Origin: Thuidium tamariscinum
Taxonomy: Eukaryota; Streptophyta; Bryopsida; Hypnales; Thuidiaceae
NCBI GenBank assembly: GCA_947034885.2
Contig: OZ019759.1
Location: 3,102,501 to 3,166,500 of the forward strand
Length of the DNA stretch: 64,000 nucleotides
Direction of reading: 5' to 3'
A program made the position numbers and the translations under genes. Below, piece after piece: positions 1 through 11,600 of this stretch. Each line of letters opens with the position of its first letter. Within the stretch, counting starts at the first letter, position 1. Under the pieces are notes generated by a model that saw only the letters and a program-made list of their open reading frames with translations, had not been told where the DNA came from and did not search any database.

Positions 1-1606
1 ATCTGCTGAAATCGACGGTCCTGCAACTCCATCCATTCTCCTTCAAAAACTTGACGAATCACAAACTGAGAGAGACAATACGGGGAGCCCTTTTTGTTTT
101 GCCGAATACTATAGAGTGCTTACCGGCTCGAATCAAAACATTCCCAAACGCAGTGAGGAACTTCATTTCAACACATGCTTGTCAATAACAAATATATTAA
201 CTGAAACAGAGTAATAACATACGTGAAGTAGCTCTTACATGACAGAAAAGAAAACAACACTACTCACGTTTCAAGAAAACAATTAAATAACTACCTTTTT
301 GCCTTTTTTTAGCCGTAGTATATTTTCTCCCTCCGCTACAAACAAAGATAATAGGAACCAAACTTTGTTTCTTGTCACCTTCAATCTCGTGAATCTTCTG
401 CACCAGAAAACCATTGTCTTCACCTACACAACCAATAATAAGCAAACCCATTAACAATGTCAAAGTGTTATATTCCCTGTATTCCTAACAAAAAAGAGCT
501 GCTCTGTACGGATGCAAAGCGTATTCAATTAAAGGAGCACATTCTACTGCAGACAAACCCAAACATAGACACCACAAAAAGAACAAAACCCTATGACTAC
601 ATATTCTGTCAGCACTCACGATTTCCACACTTTCAACAAAATACCGATAAGCCATGCAAACCTACGGCAACAATTTCAGTACGGGCGTGTTAATTTCAGA
701 TCAGTCCTTGCACAGCAACAGCTACACTTCTTTCTGGCCATCGCTATTTAAGAAACTAATTCTAGTCTCCATGCATGGAATTCTTTGCAATCGTTCATTC
801 ATTGACATAATTTGGACGCTTGGACCTCAAAGATAAAGAACACTTGCCTCTGAGCAATTGACGGTTGGATTGATGTCGCACATCTTCAGAGAAGATTGGA
901 TGCGGGCATGGCATTCTCTGAAGACATAAAAAGGACTTCAATTATTCAACGGAAGAACTTTTAATTATTTCACTCTCACCGACCTCCACAGGGTGCCCTT
1001 CTACCTCGCCCTCGCTCCATCTAAATTCATATTTTTATACTTCCAGCACCAGACAATCACAGTATAATTGAGGTTCAACTAACTCATCCTCTCTTCAGTA
1101 TGAACTTCCTCAAATGTACTACCATGTGATGCCATGATTAAATCCCTTGTCCACGCTCCACCATAACTACTTCGCACTACAACAACAAAGTGGTGGGCAC
1201 ATGCGTCATCCTGTAAACAACAGGCCCCACTTTCACATCCACTAAAAGGTTGATGTATTTTGAAACAGAATTAGAAAATTTAGAAATTGATGTGGACCAA
1301 GCTAGATAGGTGGAGAAGCAATCATACTTTCCTACATCGAACTAAAGGAATGACAAACTTTTTGCACATTCCATCCTATCATGCTGGACATGCTCTCGTG
1401 CAATAATAGTCCACAGCAAAACCATTATGATATCATACCGTATATCCTTCAGAAACCTACGATTGCAAATTTGTTATGAGAGCTCAACTGACGGTTTCAT
1501 TCTTCTCCCGACTGCTTTCCTTCATCGTCGGTGAGAAGCACACTTCTTCCTCATGTACTCCTCTGTGTAACTGTCTGACTTGTTCCCCATCTCCACGTAC
1601 TTTGAT
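1..1606. other. Left flank, possible exon fragments on the - strand
   Basis: No complete gene is recognised here. On the minus strand, about 434-290 reads as a possible internal exon: a TGTGTAG acceptor, about 45 codons rich in lysine, and a possible GTAGTT donor. Another open stretch runs off the window edge at 1-95 on the same strand. Neither matches a family I know. The piece ends at the 10-bp target duplication of the MULE-like element and would have been continuous with 17,844 onward before that insertion. It could be part of the large CACTA element or older host DNA. Confidence 0.3.
1597..1606. repeat. Left target-site duplication of the MULE-like element
   Basis: GTACTTTGAT occurs here and again at 17,834-17,843, immediately outside a pair of matching inverted ends. 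Ten bases fits the 9-11 bp duplications known for MULE elements. The next bases also resemble each other (CAG and AAG), so the true length could be 9 or 10. Confidence 0.75.
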
Positions 1607-1830
1607 CAGGGTTGCTAACATGTGAGCCTGTGAGCCTGTGAGCAGGAACTTTTTAAAAAAAAAAAGTGGATGAGGATCTGTAACCGTGGATTTACCTATG
1701 ACCGTGGTTTTGAAAAATCTATGCTGTTTTTGGATTGTTAGGGTTTAGGATTTAGAAATTCTTATCTAAAAATTTTGAGTTCATCAAAATAGCTTGTATT
1801 TCCAAATTTTGGATGAAAAAAATTGAGTAG
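1607..1830 (+). repeat. Left terminal and subterminal inverted repeat of the MULE-like element
   Basis: The end begins CAGGGTTGCTAACATG, then shows two to three copies of GTGAGCCT, a run of A, and the phrases TAACCGTGG and CCTATGACCGTGG. The same components occur in the opposite orientation at 17,640-17,833. Such subterminal copies commonly serve as transposase-binding sites. Confidence 0.7.
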
Positions 1831-1924
1831 CCTTAGGATCATACGTTTGTTTCCATTCTTCACCTTTTATTTCTTGAAAGTATACTGTATTTCGAGAAAC
1901 ATGAAATATTTTATCCACTCACCT

Positions 1925-2530
1925 ATTATTGAAGACGGAGACATTATAAGAGGTGAATATTTATTTCATTCCCCATTTTTTTTGTCAAAGACATTGTAGG
2001 AAGTCAATATTGATTTCAATCCCCATCTCGTTTAGTGGAGACATTCCAAAAGGTGAATATTTTTTTCTTCATTTTTTTTGGCGGAGATTTTCTACAAGGT
2101 GAATGTCTATTTTAATGCCCATTTTTTGGGATGGAAGCATGGAAGGAGGTAAATATATATTTCACTCCCAATTTTTTTTTCATGAAGACATTGTAGGAGG
2201 TTTATATTTATTTCACTCCCCATTTTTTTTTAAAGATATTCCAAGAGGTGAATATTTCTTTGAGTTCCCCTTTTTTTGGATGCAAATGTAGTACGAGGTT
2301 CTAGGGATTTGACTCCCCATTTTTTTTCATGAAGACAATGTACGAGGTGAATAGTTATTTCACTCCCCATTAATTCCATAGAGACTTTAAAGAAGGTAAA
2401 TATTTATTTAAATCCCCATTTTGTTGGATGCTAACTTTGAAGGATATGAATATTATTTTGTTGACAACTTTTTTTCACGCCCCCTTTCATGGAGTGCAAT
2501 ATTATTTTTTTTTCCATTTTATAAGTGAAG
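1925..2530. repeat. Degenerate tandem repeat, unit about 50 bp, about 11 copies
   Basis: Each unit follows the pattern AGACATTNNAAGAGGTGAATA, then TTTATTTCACTCCCCA and a T-run. Units start near 1,940, 1,989, 2,038, 2,085, 2,134, 2,183 and onward to about 2,480. The reading frames that cross it are by-products of the repeat and I do not count them as genes. It lies just inside the left end of the MULE-like element. Confidence 0.75.
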
Positions 2531-2973
2531 AATCCTTCTCTATTTGAGAATAAGATTTATTGTAAGATGCCGTAAGATATTCAATTAGGTGTAATCCCAT
2601 CAACAAATTGGGCCCAATAATTACCTGGATTTAGGCTGTTTAGTGAAAGGGTTCACATTGGCCTTTTTCAAACTCATAATTTCTATATTAGCACACTATA
2701 CTAAGGGTGAATTTCAAGGTACACCCACATTTCTAAAAATTAAACTTTGCTTCAAAGAAATACAATAATGCTCTTCAATTCATTTTAAAGAAGTTCAAAT
2801 ACTTCATTTGGTGAAGATAAATTTAGGTTTAAGTCTTCTCTGGGATTAAGGCTTAGAATACAAGACTGGATGAGAAAAATCACACAACATATAGCCATAA
2901 AGCACACAAATCCAATCATAATGAAAATCCAAACATACTGATTTGACTTATGAGATACGTCAATCTCATGAGT

Positions 2974-5900
2974 CTAATATGCAGTAGACTCCGCTACAGA
3001 GTCCCTATCACTAGAAGAGTCTGAAGTCTCTCTACCTTCCGATGCTGATCCATCTATGAATTCTAAGACATTTAGAGCGTACGAAGGTTTACGGTGTTTG
3101 GGTTTGGAAGTGCCAACTCCGCAAACGCTGAAGCTAGCTGCTCTGCATAGACTGGAAGATTGAATGGCTTCTCTGGGCTCAAAATGAGTCTTCGTCTCTT
3201 CTTTACTTGGTCCTGCACGATCACTCCCTCGTTGTTGTAAATTCAATGGAAGCATTGTTAGATGTATGAAACATAACAAATATCAAGAATTTGAGAAAAT
3301 TGAATTTAGGAAAAACTTACTTACTAGGTTTAGGGCGCCGAACAAATTTTCGAGGTACTATCACCATGGCCTCTTGGTCTTGTGATAATACAACTGTGGG
3401 CTCCTCCACACTTGGATCTGCGGTCAATGGAGAAGCGGACTTCTTCATTGGCAAGAGGACATGTTGGAAAATCCTCTTATCTTCCTCCAACGCTACAATA
3501 TGCCTCCCGGTAGCACGACAAGCAGTAATAGATGCACCTGCCACAAACCAAGGTTTACATCATCTGCATTACTATTTTCTATAAAAAAATTCAGTGTGCA
3601 AAAGTTATAGAACAAAAACTCACTTGTGGATGTAGTGCAGTCTACCACTATGTCCCCTTCATCAGTGGTGCCCTCGATGATGAATTGAATGAAGCGCGGG
3701 TCCTTCTCTCGAGCTCCTCGCCATGCCATTTGATCCATGTCATTCACCAACATCGTGTCGGGCTTTGGCAAGAAACACTTGTCCTTTTTTTTGTCCCCTT
3801 GACCTTTTGGAGGTAGTTTTTTGCTCATAACTTTTGCATCTTTTGTTCATTTGACTTGAAACTTGACATGAAGGTGCCTACAAAAGTTTTACATTTTGTG
3901 TAATTTTTTCAATTTTTTCAAAATTAATTTACTATTTTTAAACTGCCCCCGATTGGGTGTCTACCATGGCCATTTGGGGGGTTTTTAGTCCTTTTTTTGA
4001 CCCAAAAATGAAAATTTTGAGCTGAAAATTAGCATGCAAGGACCTCACCTAAAGTTACACAATACCACGAAGAGATTTTTTGAAAATAATATATTCTTCA
4101 ACCTCCACATGTCGTCAAAGTGGCTGACTTTGCACAAGTGTAGAGAATAGAATTTATTTTTTCCAAAGATGAAATTTGTTGGAAAAGAAAGACCTTTACT
4201 TGGAGAAAAAAAGTATTTTTCATTTTCATTTTTTGAATTTTTTTACTATTTTTACCAAATTAGTGAAAAAGAGCTATTTTCATTGTATTTTCCATTGTCT
4301 ATAACATTTAGAGAAAAAATTTCTTAGGGCTGAATTTCAAGAGACATGATATTCTCATTGCTCTTCAAATTATCCATATTTTTTTCTATTTAAAAAAAAA
4401 TTATTTCAAAGGGTCACAGGATTCACAGGACTCATTCATTTTGAGCCATTTTGAGACAAAACCGGTAAGTGTTTCTTGCCACGACCCTGTCCTCCGTGGT
4501 GTAGTTCATGAGCAAGTCATCACGCCGAAGGCATACCTTTGCCTTCAGCATGGTCTGAGAGCACCTGAATTCAAAGTTTGATTTTCCCTTGGCTCCCAGA
4601 TGTTTGACAAAAAGGGTGATGCCAAACTTCAATGTCTGCAAGCATAATCAAAACTCACATGAGATTAGGTAACAATAAAAAACAACAAATTCAAATATAT
4701 TAAATTATTATAATGAAATGATAAAGTCTTACTGTTTGGTCGGGGTTAATTGCCGATGTAAGGTGCATCCAATTCATGCCCATCTAGTCCTTCTTCTTCT
4801 TGATGTTTGGATACTCCCGAAGAAATCCTGCAATGGTTTCCAAGGAGTCCTGGCCCCAATAATGAAACACTACAAGGCACCCATCGTCCTGCAAATGTTT
4901 GTGTGCAAAGTTGAAAGCCTGAAAAATTATAAAGTAGTCCTTATCTGTATTCCAATAAGGAATGTACTTCGACCCCCCTATCTCTGGCACTAGCAAGTTC
5001 TCCTGGCAGTCAAAGATCATGAGATCAAATCCTGGCTGTCGATTGACCACCCCATTATACACCCTGGCCTTATCTACGACCATCTGCAAGAACATTTCTT
5101 TAATACATGAGTATTTCTAAGAACAAGTTAAGAAAATAAGCGCTTGTTAGTCAAATAACAATCTTCATTTCTAAAAGAAAGAAGAATATTACCTTTTGTA
5201 GAAAATCCATGACCTCTGTATAAGAGTTTGGTCCCCAGACTCCTTCGTTGTCGACCACCTCTGAAATTGAGACATCAAGAAGCAATTCCTCTGAGGTGAC
5301 ATCATCGTCATCTCTAAGAGCAATGACTTGTGTCTCTTGTGTTATAACCTCCTCCGAGAAGTCTGGAAGTACAGCCTTCCTCTTCAACCTACCTTGTGAT
5401 GCACCCTGCATTTGGGAGCCCTCATCCACTACAGACGACGTTGGAATGCCACTTCCTTCTTCCTTCTTCTTTCCTTTATCTTTCTCCTTCTCCTTGTCCT
5501 TCTCCTCCTTCTCCTTCTCCGCCAATTTGGCCAAACGCTCCGCCTCCTTCTTCTCCTTGTGCTCCAAAGCGAGTTGAATCCGTGCTACCTTCCTCCTGTC
5601 CATGGTCTCCCTCTTTGCAATAGCCCTCTTCCTCTCATTCTCACTAAGTCATGGAAACTCGTCAACGTCCATGTTGTGGTGCCTTATCCTTCCAAAGAAG
5701 CCCGCAATTCTACCTCTGACGGATGCGTGTAGGAGATTGGGTAGTCAATGTACCATCCACCACCACTGAGATGTGAGGTAGTGAAGGTCTTGAGCTGAGT
5801 CGGAGTATACATGCAGTCTTTGGAGTTGCGGTCTAGAAAATTCTTCAAGAAGGTAGGTAGGTCCTCACTCTTGATTGCTTCTTTACCTTCGAGCTCATAT

Positions 5901-8490
5901 TTGAAGTACCTGCAGTTTCAAGAGGATTCAATAAATACAAATGATAAAATTCAATCTCAACTACCAAATGATTTGACAACCTCTTTGAAAGGATACCAAC
6001 TACCAAGTATTATTTTTAAATTCTCAATTTGAGATGGAAAATTTTAACTTCAAAGTCTGCAAGGGACAAGAACTAGGGGGGTCCTTGAGCAACATCCGTG
6101 AGTTAGCTCGGATCCGAGCTAACTCTTGAAGGTAGGTGAAGGACCCCCCCAGTTTATGATATCCTACATGATTTTTTTATTATCATGAAATTTTTTTTTG
6201 GTGATCACATGCAAGAATGGACTTTTCATTCCTCATAATTCACTCTTAAATCGCAGTTTGAGATGAAAAAAAATCAAACTTTGAGACTTCAAAGTTTGCA
6301 AGGGGCAAGAACTGGGGGGGTCCCTGATCATTCTCCTCAACATAGCTCGGATCCGAGCTATGTCTATGAGGATGCTCAAGGACCCCCCTACTTTTTCATT
6401 TCCTACTTCAATTCAAGATTTTTTTGAAATTTTTTTTTGTGCCCCAATGCAAAGATTGACTTATAGGACATTCAATAACTATAATGACAAACATGAGCTA
6501 TGATTTTTAGAGACTCACCGGAAAAGAACCCTTCTTACTGCCTGCTTTGATCCCTCAAAGGTGTTGAAGTTATCGCTTTTTTTGAAGTAGTTAGCTCCAC
6601 GAAGGGGAGCTAAAAATCCTTGATCCCAGATCTTTGTTCTCCAACCTTCCAAATAGTCAAGGAGAGTCTTTGGTTTCTGTGGAACCTTCATATCTATAGG
6701 TATGTTGTCATGCCTCACAACACCCTCAAAGATATCCAGCACTGCATCCTCAATCTGGATCAAAGAAAAAAATATTACAATTCACATGATTAAGAGCACT
6801 ATGCCTCATGATTATAAAATTTAAATTATTATAAACATCAAATACAAAAATTGTTAAACTTGAAAACAAACTTCTAAGTAAGTTACTTACCCCAACATAC
6901 CAAACACAACAGTTTAGAAATGGTCCAAGTAGTGTCTCAGACATTGGCCTAGGTGGGAAATACCTTGCATCACGTGAGGGAATAGAAGAGTTCCACCACT
7001 GCAAGAATTTGATCTTGTGAGCTGCCGTTGTATTACACGTTGCAACCATTTGGAGTTTCTCAAGAGTCATCTCGGGAACCTCATTTGTAGTCCAGTGCTT
7101 CTCAACCTGCAAAAAATGATGTGAGATTCACACTTCCAATTTTCAAGGTATAAACCATTTTTTTAATTTTTTGAAGTATGCAAAGTAGTTACCTCTTTTA
7201 AAAAGTCGGGCTCATTAGCCGGATTAACAACGGAGGCCAATTTTGACATCTTTACATTGAGTTTTCCAGTCCTCTCTTTTGCTGCAGATCTCATAGCGTG
7301 AGTAAGTCCCTTCGCAGTTTTCTCTTCCTTTGGCGTGATCTTGTTGTACTTTCGTACTGCAGCATCTGCGGCTTGAGCAATCTCTTGCTGCACAATTCCA
7401 AGGCCAATCAAAGTGAACAAAAGCTTTAAGAACAAAACTAAACATACTAAAATACATTGTATTGAAAGGAAGAATTACCACAATAATTTCATACCCGAAA
7501 AACAAAGGATGTGAAGACCTCTAGTGGCATAGAATACCACGTCTTCTTCAATTTCTGTGCAGTACAGCGTTTAAGCTCAGATGGCCTCAACATTTCGATG
7601 AAGCGCTCTATGGGTAAAAGCCCATACTTCTGAACCCTATAAAGGGTATGAACCAAATTGGTCTTCACGTGTGAGCCCTCTGTAGACTTGAAATTCAACA
7701 AGGCTTTATAAGTATATGCATTTCATATTATATAAGTGTAGATGAAATAGTTTCAAAATTTTCTAAAAACATAAAACAAAACTTTAAAGACAAAATTCAA
7801 GTAAACAACTTACTTGTTAATGTCATGCATGACATGCATAGCAACCTCGATTTTGCCCTTCGTGTCCAACACAATTGAGTCCACTGCATAGTGCCAAGTT
7901 ATGTCCTTGGAGTGCAGCCGGGAAATATGATTCATCCATGACAACAGGTGGTGATTCCCGTCACACACAAAGAACTTTAAGTTCTTTAAGAACCTCAATT
8001 CGGGAACAGACTGGACGTGGGCTTCGAAGATCTCATTCTTCTCTCTCCATAAAGGCCCCCATTTCTCTATCTCCTCCTCTGTGAATTTGGAGCTTTCTCC
8101 GGCTTCATTTGTGGTTGTGACGTAGAAAACTACTGCTCCGTCAAGGTAGCCCTTTGCAAATTCGTGTTCAAGCAATTCAAGATTGCAAAACAAAGTAGGT
8201 CTTACCATGGGCATTGCTACCATCCGGCATAAGGGAATTTGAAGCCGAAACAGATGATCAGGCTTCATCCTCAAGCCTGCAATGGTATTTACAAAGTCTA
8301 CCTTGTGATATTGGCAGAGGTCATCCTCCAACAAGTCCTTGTCATCTTCATCCATGAATTCCTCCACCACGTCTTCTCTTGTGACACCTCTCCTCACTTC
8401 ACCACCAATGGAGGGTTGAGTTGTATCATCCATATTTTGGGTTTCCATGATAGTTTCTTCTTGGGAAAGAACTACTGGAGACACTTCCAT
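2974..8490 (-). CDS. ParB-like / beta-class N4-N6 DNA methyltransferase-like protein (multi-exon, decayed)
   Basis: Reads as about eleven exons with good GT-AG borders: 8,490-7,814; 7,678-7,495; 7,387-7,193; 7,106-6,891; 6,755-6,519; 5,909-5,193; 5,083-4,731; 4,635 to about 4,432; about 3,828-3,625; 3,537-3,325; and a last exon ending at 2,974. Exon 1 holds a ParB-like signature (DGNHHLLSW near residues 177-185; family DGNHRL.A). A lysine/glutamate coiled coil lies at 5,590-5,440. The DPPY position reads DCQE in the exon at 5,083. The C-terminal part has the motif-I block: IVVDCTTSTSAS, then ITACRATGRHIVALEED. The order ParB, motif IV, motif I matches bacterial and phage ParB-methylase proteins (PF01555). 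Both catalytic motifs are degenerate. A frame change near 5,690 and stops in the exons at 5,909 and 5,083 suggest a pseudogene. The ATG at 8,511 is an alternative start. Confidence 0.65.
6070..6153. repeat. Hairpin H1 with GCTCGGATCCGAGC core
   Basis: Imperfect inverted repeat centred at 6,111/6,112. The arms run from AACTAGGGGGGTCCTT to AAGGACCCCCCCAGTT around the core AGCTCGGATCCGAGCT. It lies in the intron between the methyltransferase exons at 6,755-6,519 and 5,909-5,193. The surrounding 240 bp is tandemly duplicated, giving H2. Confidence 0.85.
6310..6393. repeat. Hairpin H2 with GCTCGGATCCGAGC core
   Basis: Centred at 6,351/6,352, exactly 240 bp from H1, with the same outer arms (AACTGGGGGGGTCC and GGACCCCCCTACTTT) and core but a diverged inner arm. 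Inner-arm changes are partly matched on both sides (for example CATAGCTCGG and CCGAGCTATG), which keeps the stem paired. It lies in the same intron as H1. Confidence 0.85.
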
Positions 8491-8681
8491 CTGCAATAAT
8501 AAAACACCCATAAATGCTTGACCACAAGCCTACCTTTATAATGCAAAAATGCAAAGAAGAATTCAAGTTGAAATCAGAGATAAACTTTCAAAAGATAGAG
8601 TACATAAGTAATACATTAATTTTGAAAGATGCAAGGCTTTATAGTGCCATTTGAATATAAAACTTTTTGGAGAAAGAGAAC

Positions 8682-11600
8682 CTAGTCAATCTCTACATCT
8701 TCCTCAGAGTTTGAGCTTAGGTGAATGAAGACTGGAATGTGTGGACCTATAGGACCACTGCAAGCACAAGTACATGTCTCTTGTAGTAGTGGACCATCAA
8801 TAGTGATGGAGACCTGCGACTCAGAGCTATACTCAGTCTTTGAGCTCTCTAAAGACAAGCACCTAAATCCCTTTCTTTTAGCAATCTCAGCAAGCCTCAA
8901 GGCATGCCTTCGCCTTCCGGCATTTGGGTCACTGACACAACTAAGCACGGAACTCTGGAAAGCATCTACCGCACGCTCAGCGGCATCTATGACATCTCCA
9001 AAACTTACCAAGTCTAGTCCTCCTGCCTCCCCCTTATTACTGGAGACCTCCTTATTTGGGTGCCTTGATGTAGGAGTCTGTGAGGGTCTTGCTTCATGAA
9101 CAATAGGGCCTCTTGGGGGCTCTACTATAGGTGAAGATGAGCCTGCACCATCACCTCTTTGTTTGAAATACAAAATACAAAACAATACCTCATATTAGCT
9201 CCCAATACCATAAGTAAGAAGCATGCAAAGAATTTTGATCGAAATAGTTTTAAAAAAATATAGAGGTTTTATAATGGAAACTAATGAATTGCAAAATTGA
9301 AATTGCATCACAACTGAGAATACTGTGACTGCTTTCTGTACGTGATCAACTCATATCTTTAAGTAAAACCACAATTGCAATAATTCAATTTTCCAAACTA
9401 CCAATGTCACTTACGTGGAGCAACATAATCCAAAAATCAAGGCTTCCTCTTGTTCTAAAATCATACAATTCACATGAAAAACTTCTTGAAACTCGTTCCA
9501 ATTAAATATTGTTAAGATTTACACAAAAATCTTTCAAAATTTTAAAAATCAGCTCTGGATGGCTGTTCGCGTAAGATTTTTTTTAAATTAAGAGGTTAAA
9601 AAAGAAATTTTTTTATAAGTGTCCAGAAGTTTGGGGGTGCTCTCAATTCTAGTCTGACGTGGCTCGGATCCGAGCCACGTCAGACGGGAATTGAGAGCAC
9701 CCCCAAACTTCTGGACACTACTGGATTCAAAATCCAATAACTGGAGCCGCTGGAGCCAAGTTCGGAAGACTGTCGCCACTGAATACGAATCAATCAAACT
9801 CTGTACAAACGCAAAACTATGAAGAAATCGATGCCCTCAGGAATCAGAGCTTGGGGTTCTGGAATCTCGGCAGCTCATGGGGCAAAAAAGTCTTACGAAA
9901 TTTGAAAAATCAACTCCGGATGGCTAATCGCGTGAGACGCTTTAAAAATTAAGAGTTTGAAAAAGAAAATTTTTTTATACGTGTCCAGAAGTTTGGGGGT
10001 CCTTGCAATTCCCATCTGATGTGGCTCGGATCCGAGCCACGTCAGACGGGAATTGCAAGGACCCCCAAAATTTTGGACATTGCTGGAATCAAGTTGCAAA
10101 GACTCGAGTCGCTGGAGTCAAGTTTGAGGCCACTTCCGTCATGGGTCCGCAAGACTCACCATGCACCATGTTAGAATCTCAACAAGGAACAAACAAAAAT
10201 CTTAGAACTCCCCAAAGAGAGAAGAACTGCGGGGGTCGTGCCGAATCTGGAGAATGTTTGCTCAGATCCGAGCTAACTCGGCCGAGTCCGACCAAGACCC
10301 CCTCACTTTCTACTTGGCGATGGATTTGCAAGTTCGGCCAGGGAACACCACCTACCGCACTGCTAACTAGCTCTACATGCACGTCGTGAATCCACATTCA
10401 CAAACAACTATAAACACACTCATCGAATCGACGAATCTCGACAAGGTGAGTATCTGGTTTTTCTCACGAAGACTCATGGAGCTACTGTCCTAGAGGCTCG
10501 AAGAATCAAAACCTCACGTTCACGCGGCTGCAAGTCTCTTGACTATAAAGTAAATGAAAGAAAACAAGAAGCTTATGAATGTGCACCTGCTTTGTCTTGC
10601 GAGGCTAGCTTGGAGGTGGAAGCAGTTCTGGTGTGCCCTGCCTAGCTCAACTCCTCATCGACCTCTTCATGTTGGATTCCTACTCGCACAAGAGAACTTC
10701 GTATGAGATTACAAAACGAAGAATGAAAATTCATGAGAAGGGCTGAGGGCCACATGAAGGTAGTGGCTTGAGGAATTTGCCACGCCGCCACAACTTCTAG
10801 CTTTACGAGAAATTTCCAATTCAAGTCTGTACACCGCAATGCGTGGTCCGCCAAGCGTTGGAATCCAGGTACATTCTCGATAACAGAAAGAATGTAGGTA
10901 CATTCTACCTGGAGCTTTTGGGGAAAGTGGCGCGCAGGTAATTCTACACGCTTTTGACGTCGATCCTAATTCCAAGTCATGAATCAAATTAAGTGTACTT
11001 AGTTTAGAGCCAAAACGGCGCGCAATGCCATGGCAAGCCAGGCAGACAGATAATCCCGATGATCCAGGATTCCAAGCTGCCTGGCAGATAATCTTGATGA
11101 CCCAGTCTAGTTGACGTGGCCCTTTCCAGGCCAAAGCGAAGTTCCAGTAAGGACACGTGGCTGCTAAGGATTTGTGTTGACACTTGAAATCTGGCATGGC
11201 GATTCTGGACCTCAAGGGCTTCTCGGACACGTGGCGGTTTAAGATTTGCCTTGAAGCCCTGAAATATGACATGGCGATTCCCGACCTCAAGGCATTCTCG
11301 GACACGTGGCAGAGAATGATTTGTCTTCGAACCCTAAAATCTCCCGTGGCGATTCCAAACTTGGGGGCCTACTTTGACACGTGGCTGAAAATTATTTGTC
11401 TTAAAACCCTGAAATCTGACGTGGCAATTCCAGACTTGAAGGTGTCTTGAAACACATGGGTTCACTTTTTGAGAAAGTTTCAGCCACCAAATAAAATTAA
11501 TAGAACAAAATTCTAATGAGATTCTCACTATAAATAGAGAGTATTTTGAATTTGAAGTCGAATTTCATAAATGGAATGTAGTTGATGATTGGATATGTGG

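Noticed and set aside
1175-1193. CACTACAACAACAAAGTGG as a possible left end of the CACTA element
   Set aside because: It matches the right end only partly, the adjoining trinucleotide (TCG) differs from GCA at the right, and no subterminal repeats follow.
5248-5732. Plus-strand frames of about 100 codons
   Set aside because: They are antisense to the Lys/Glu-rich coiled-coil exon of the methyltransferase-like gene.
10709-11305. Long minus-strand open frame of 198 codons
   Set aside because: It reads partly through the 75-bp G-box repeat, giving repeated peptides, and has no domain or exon support.
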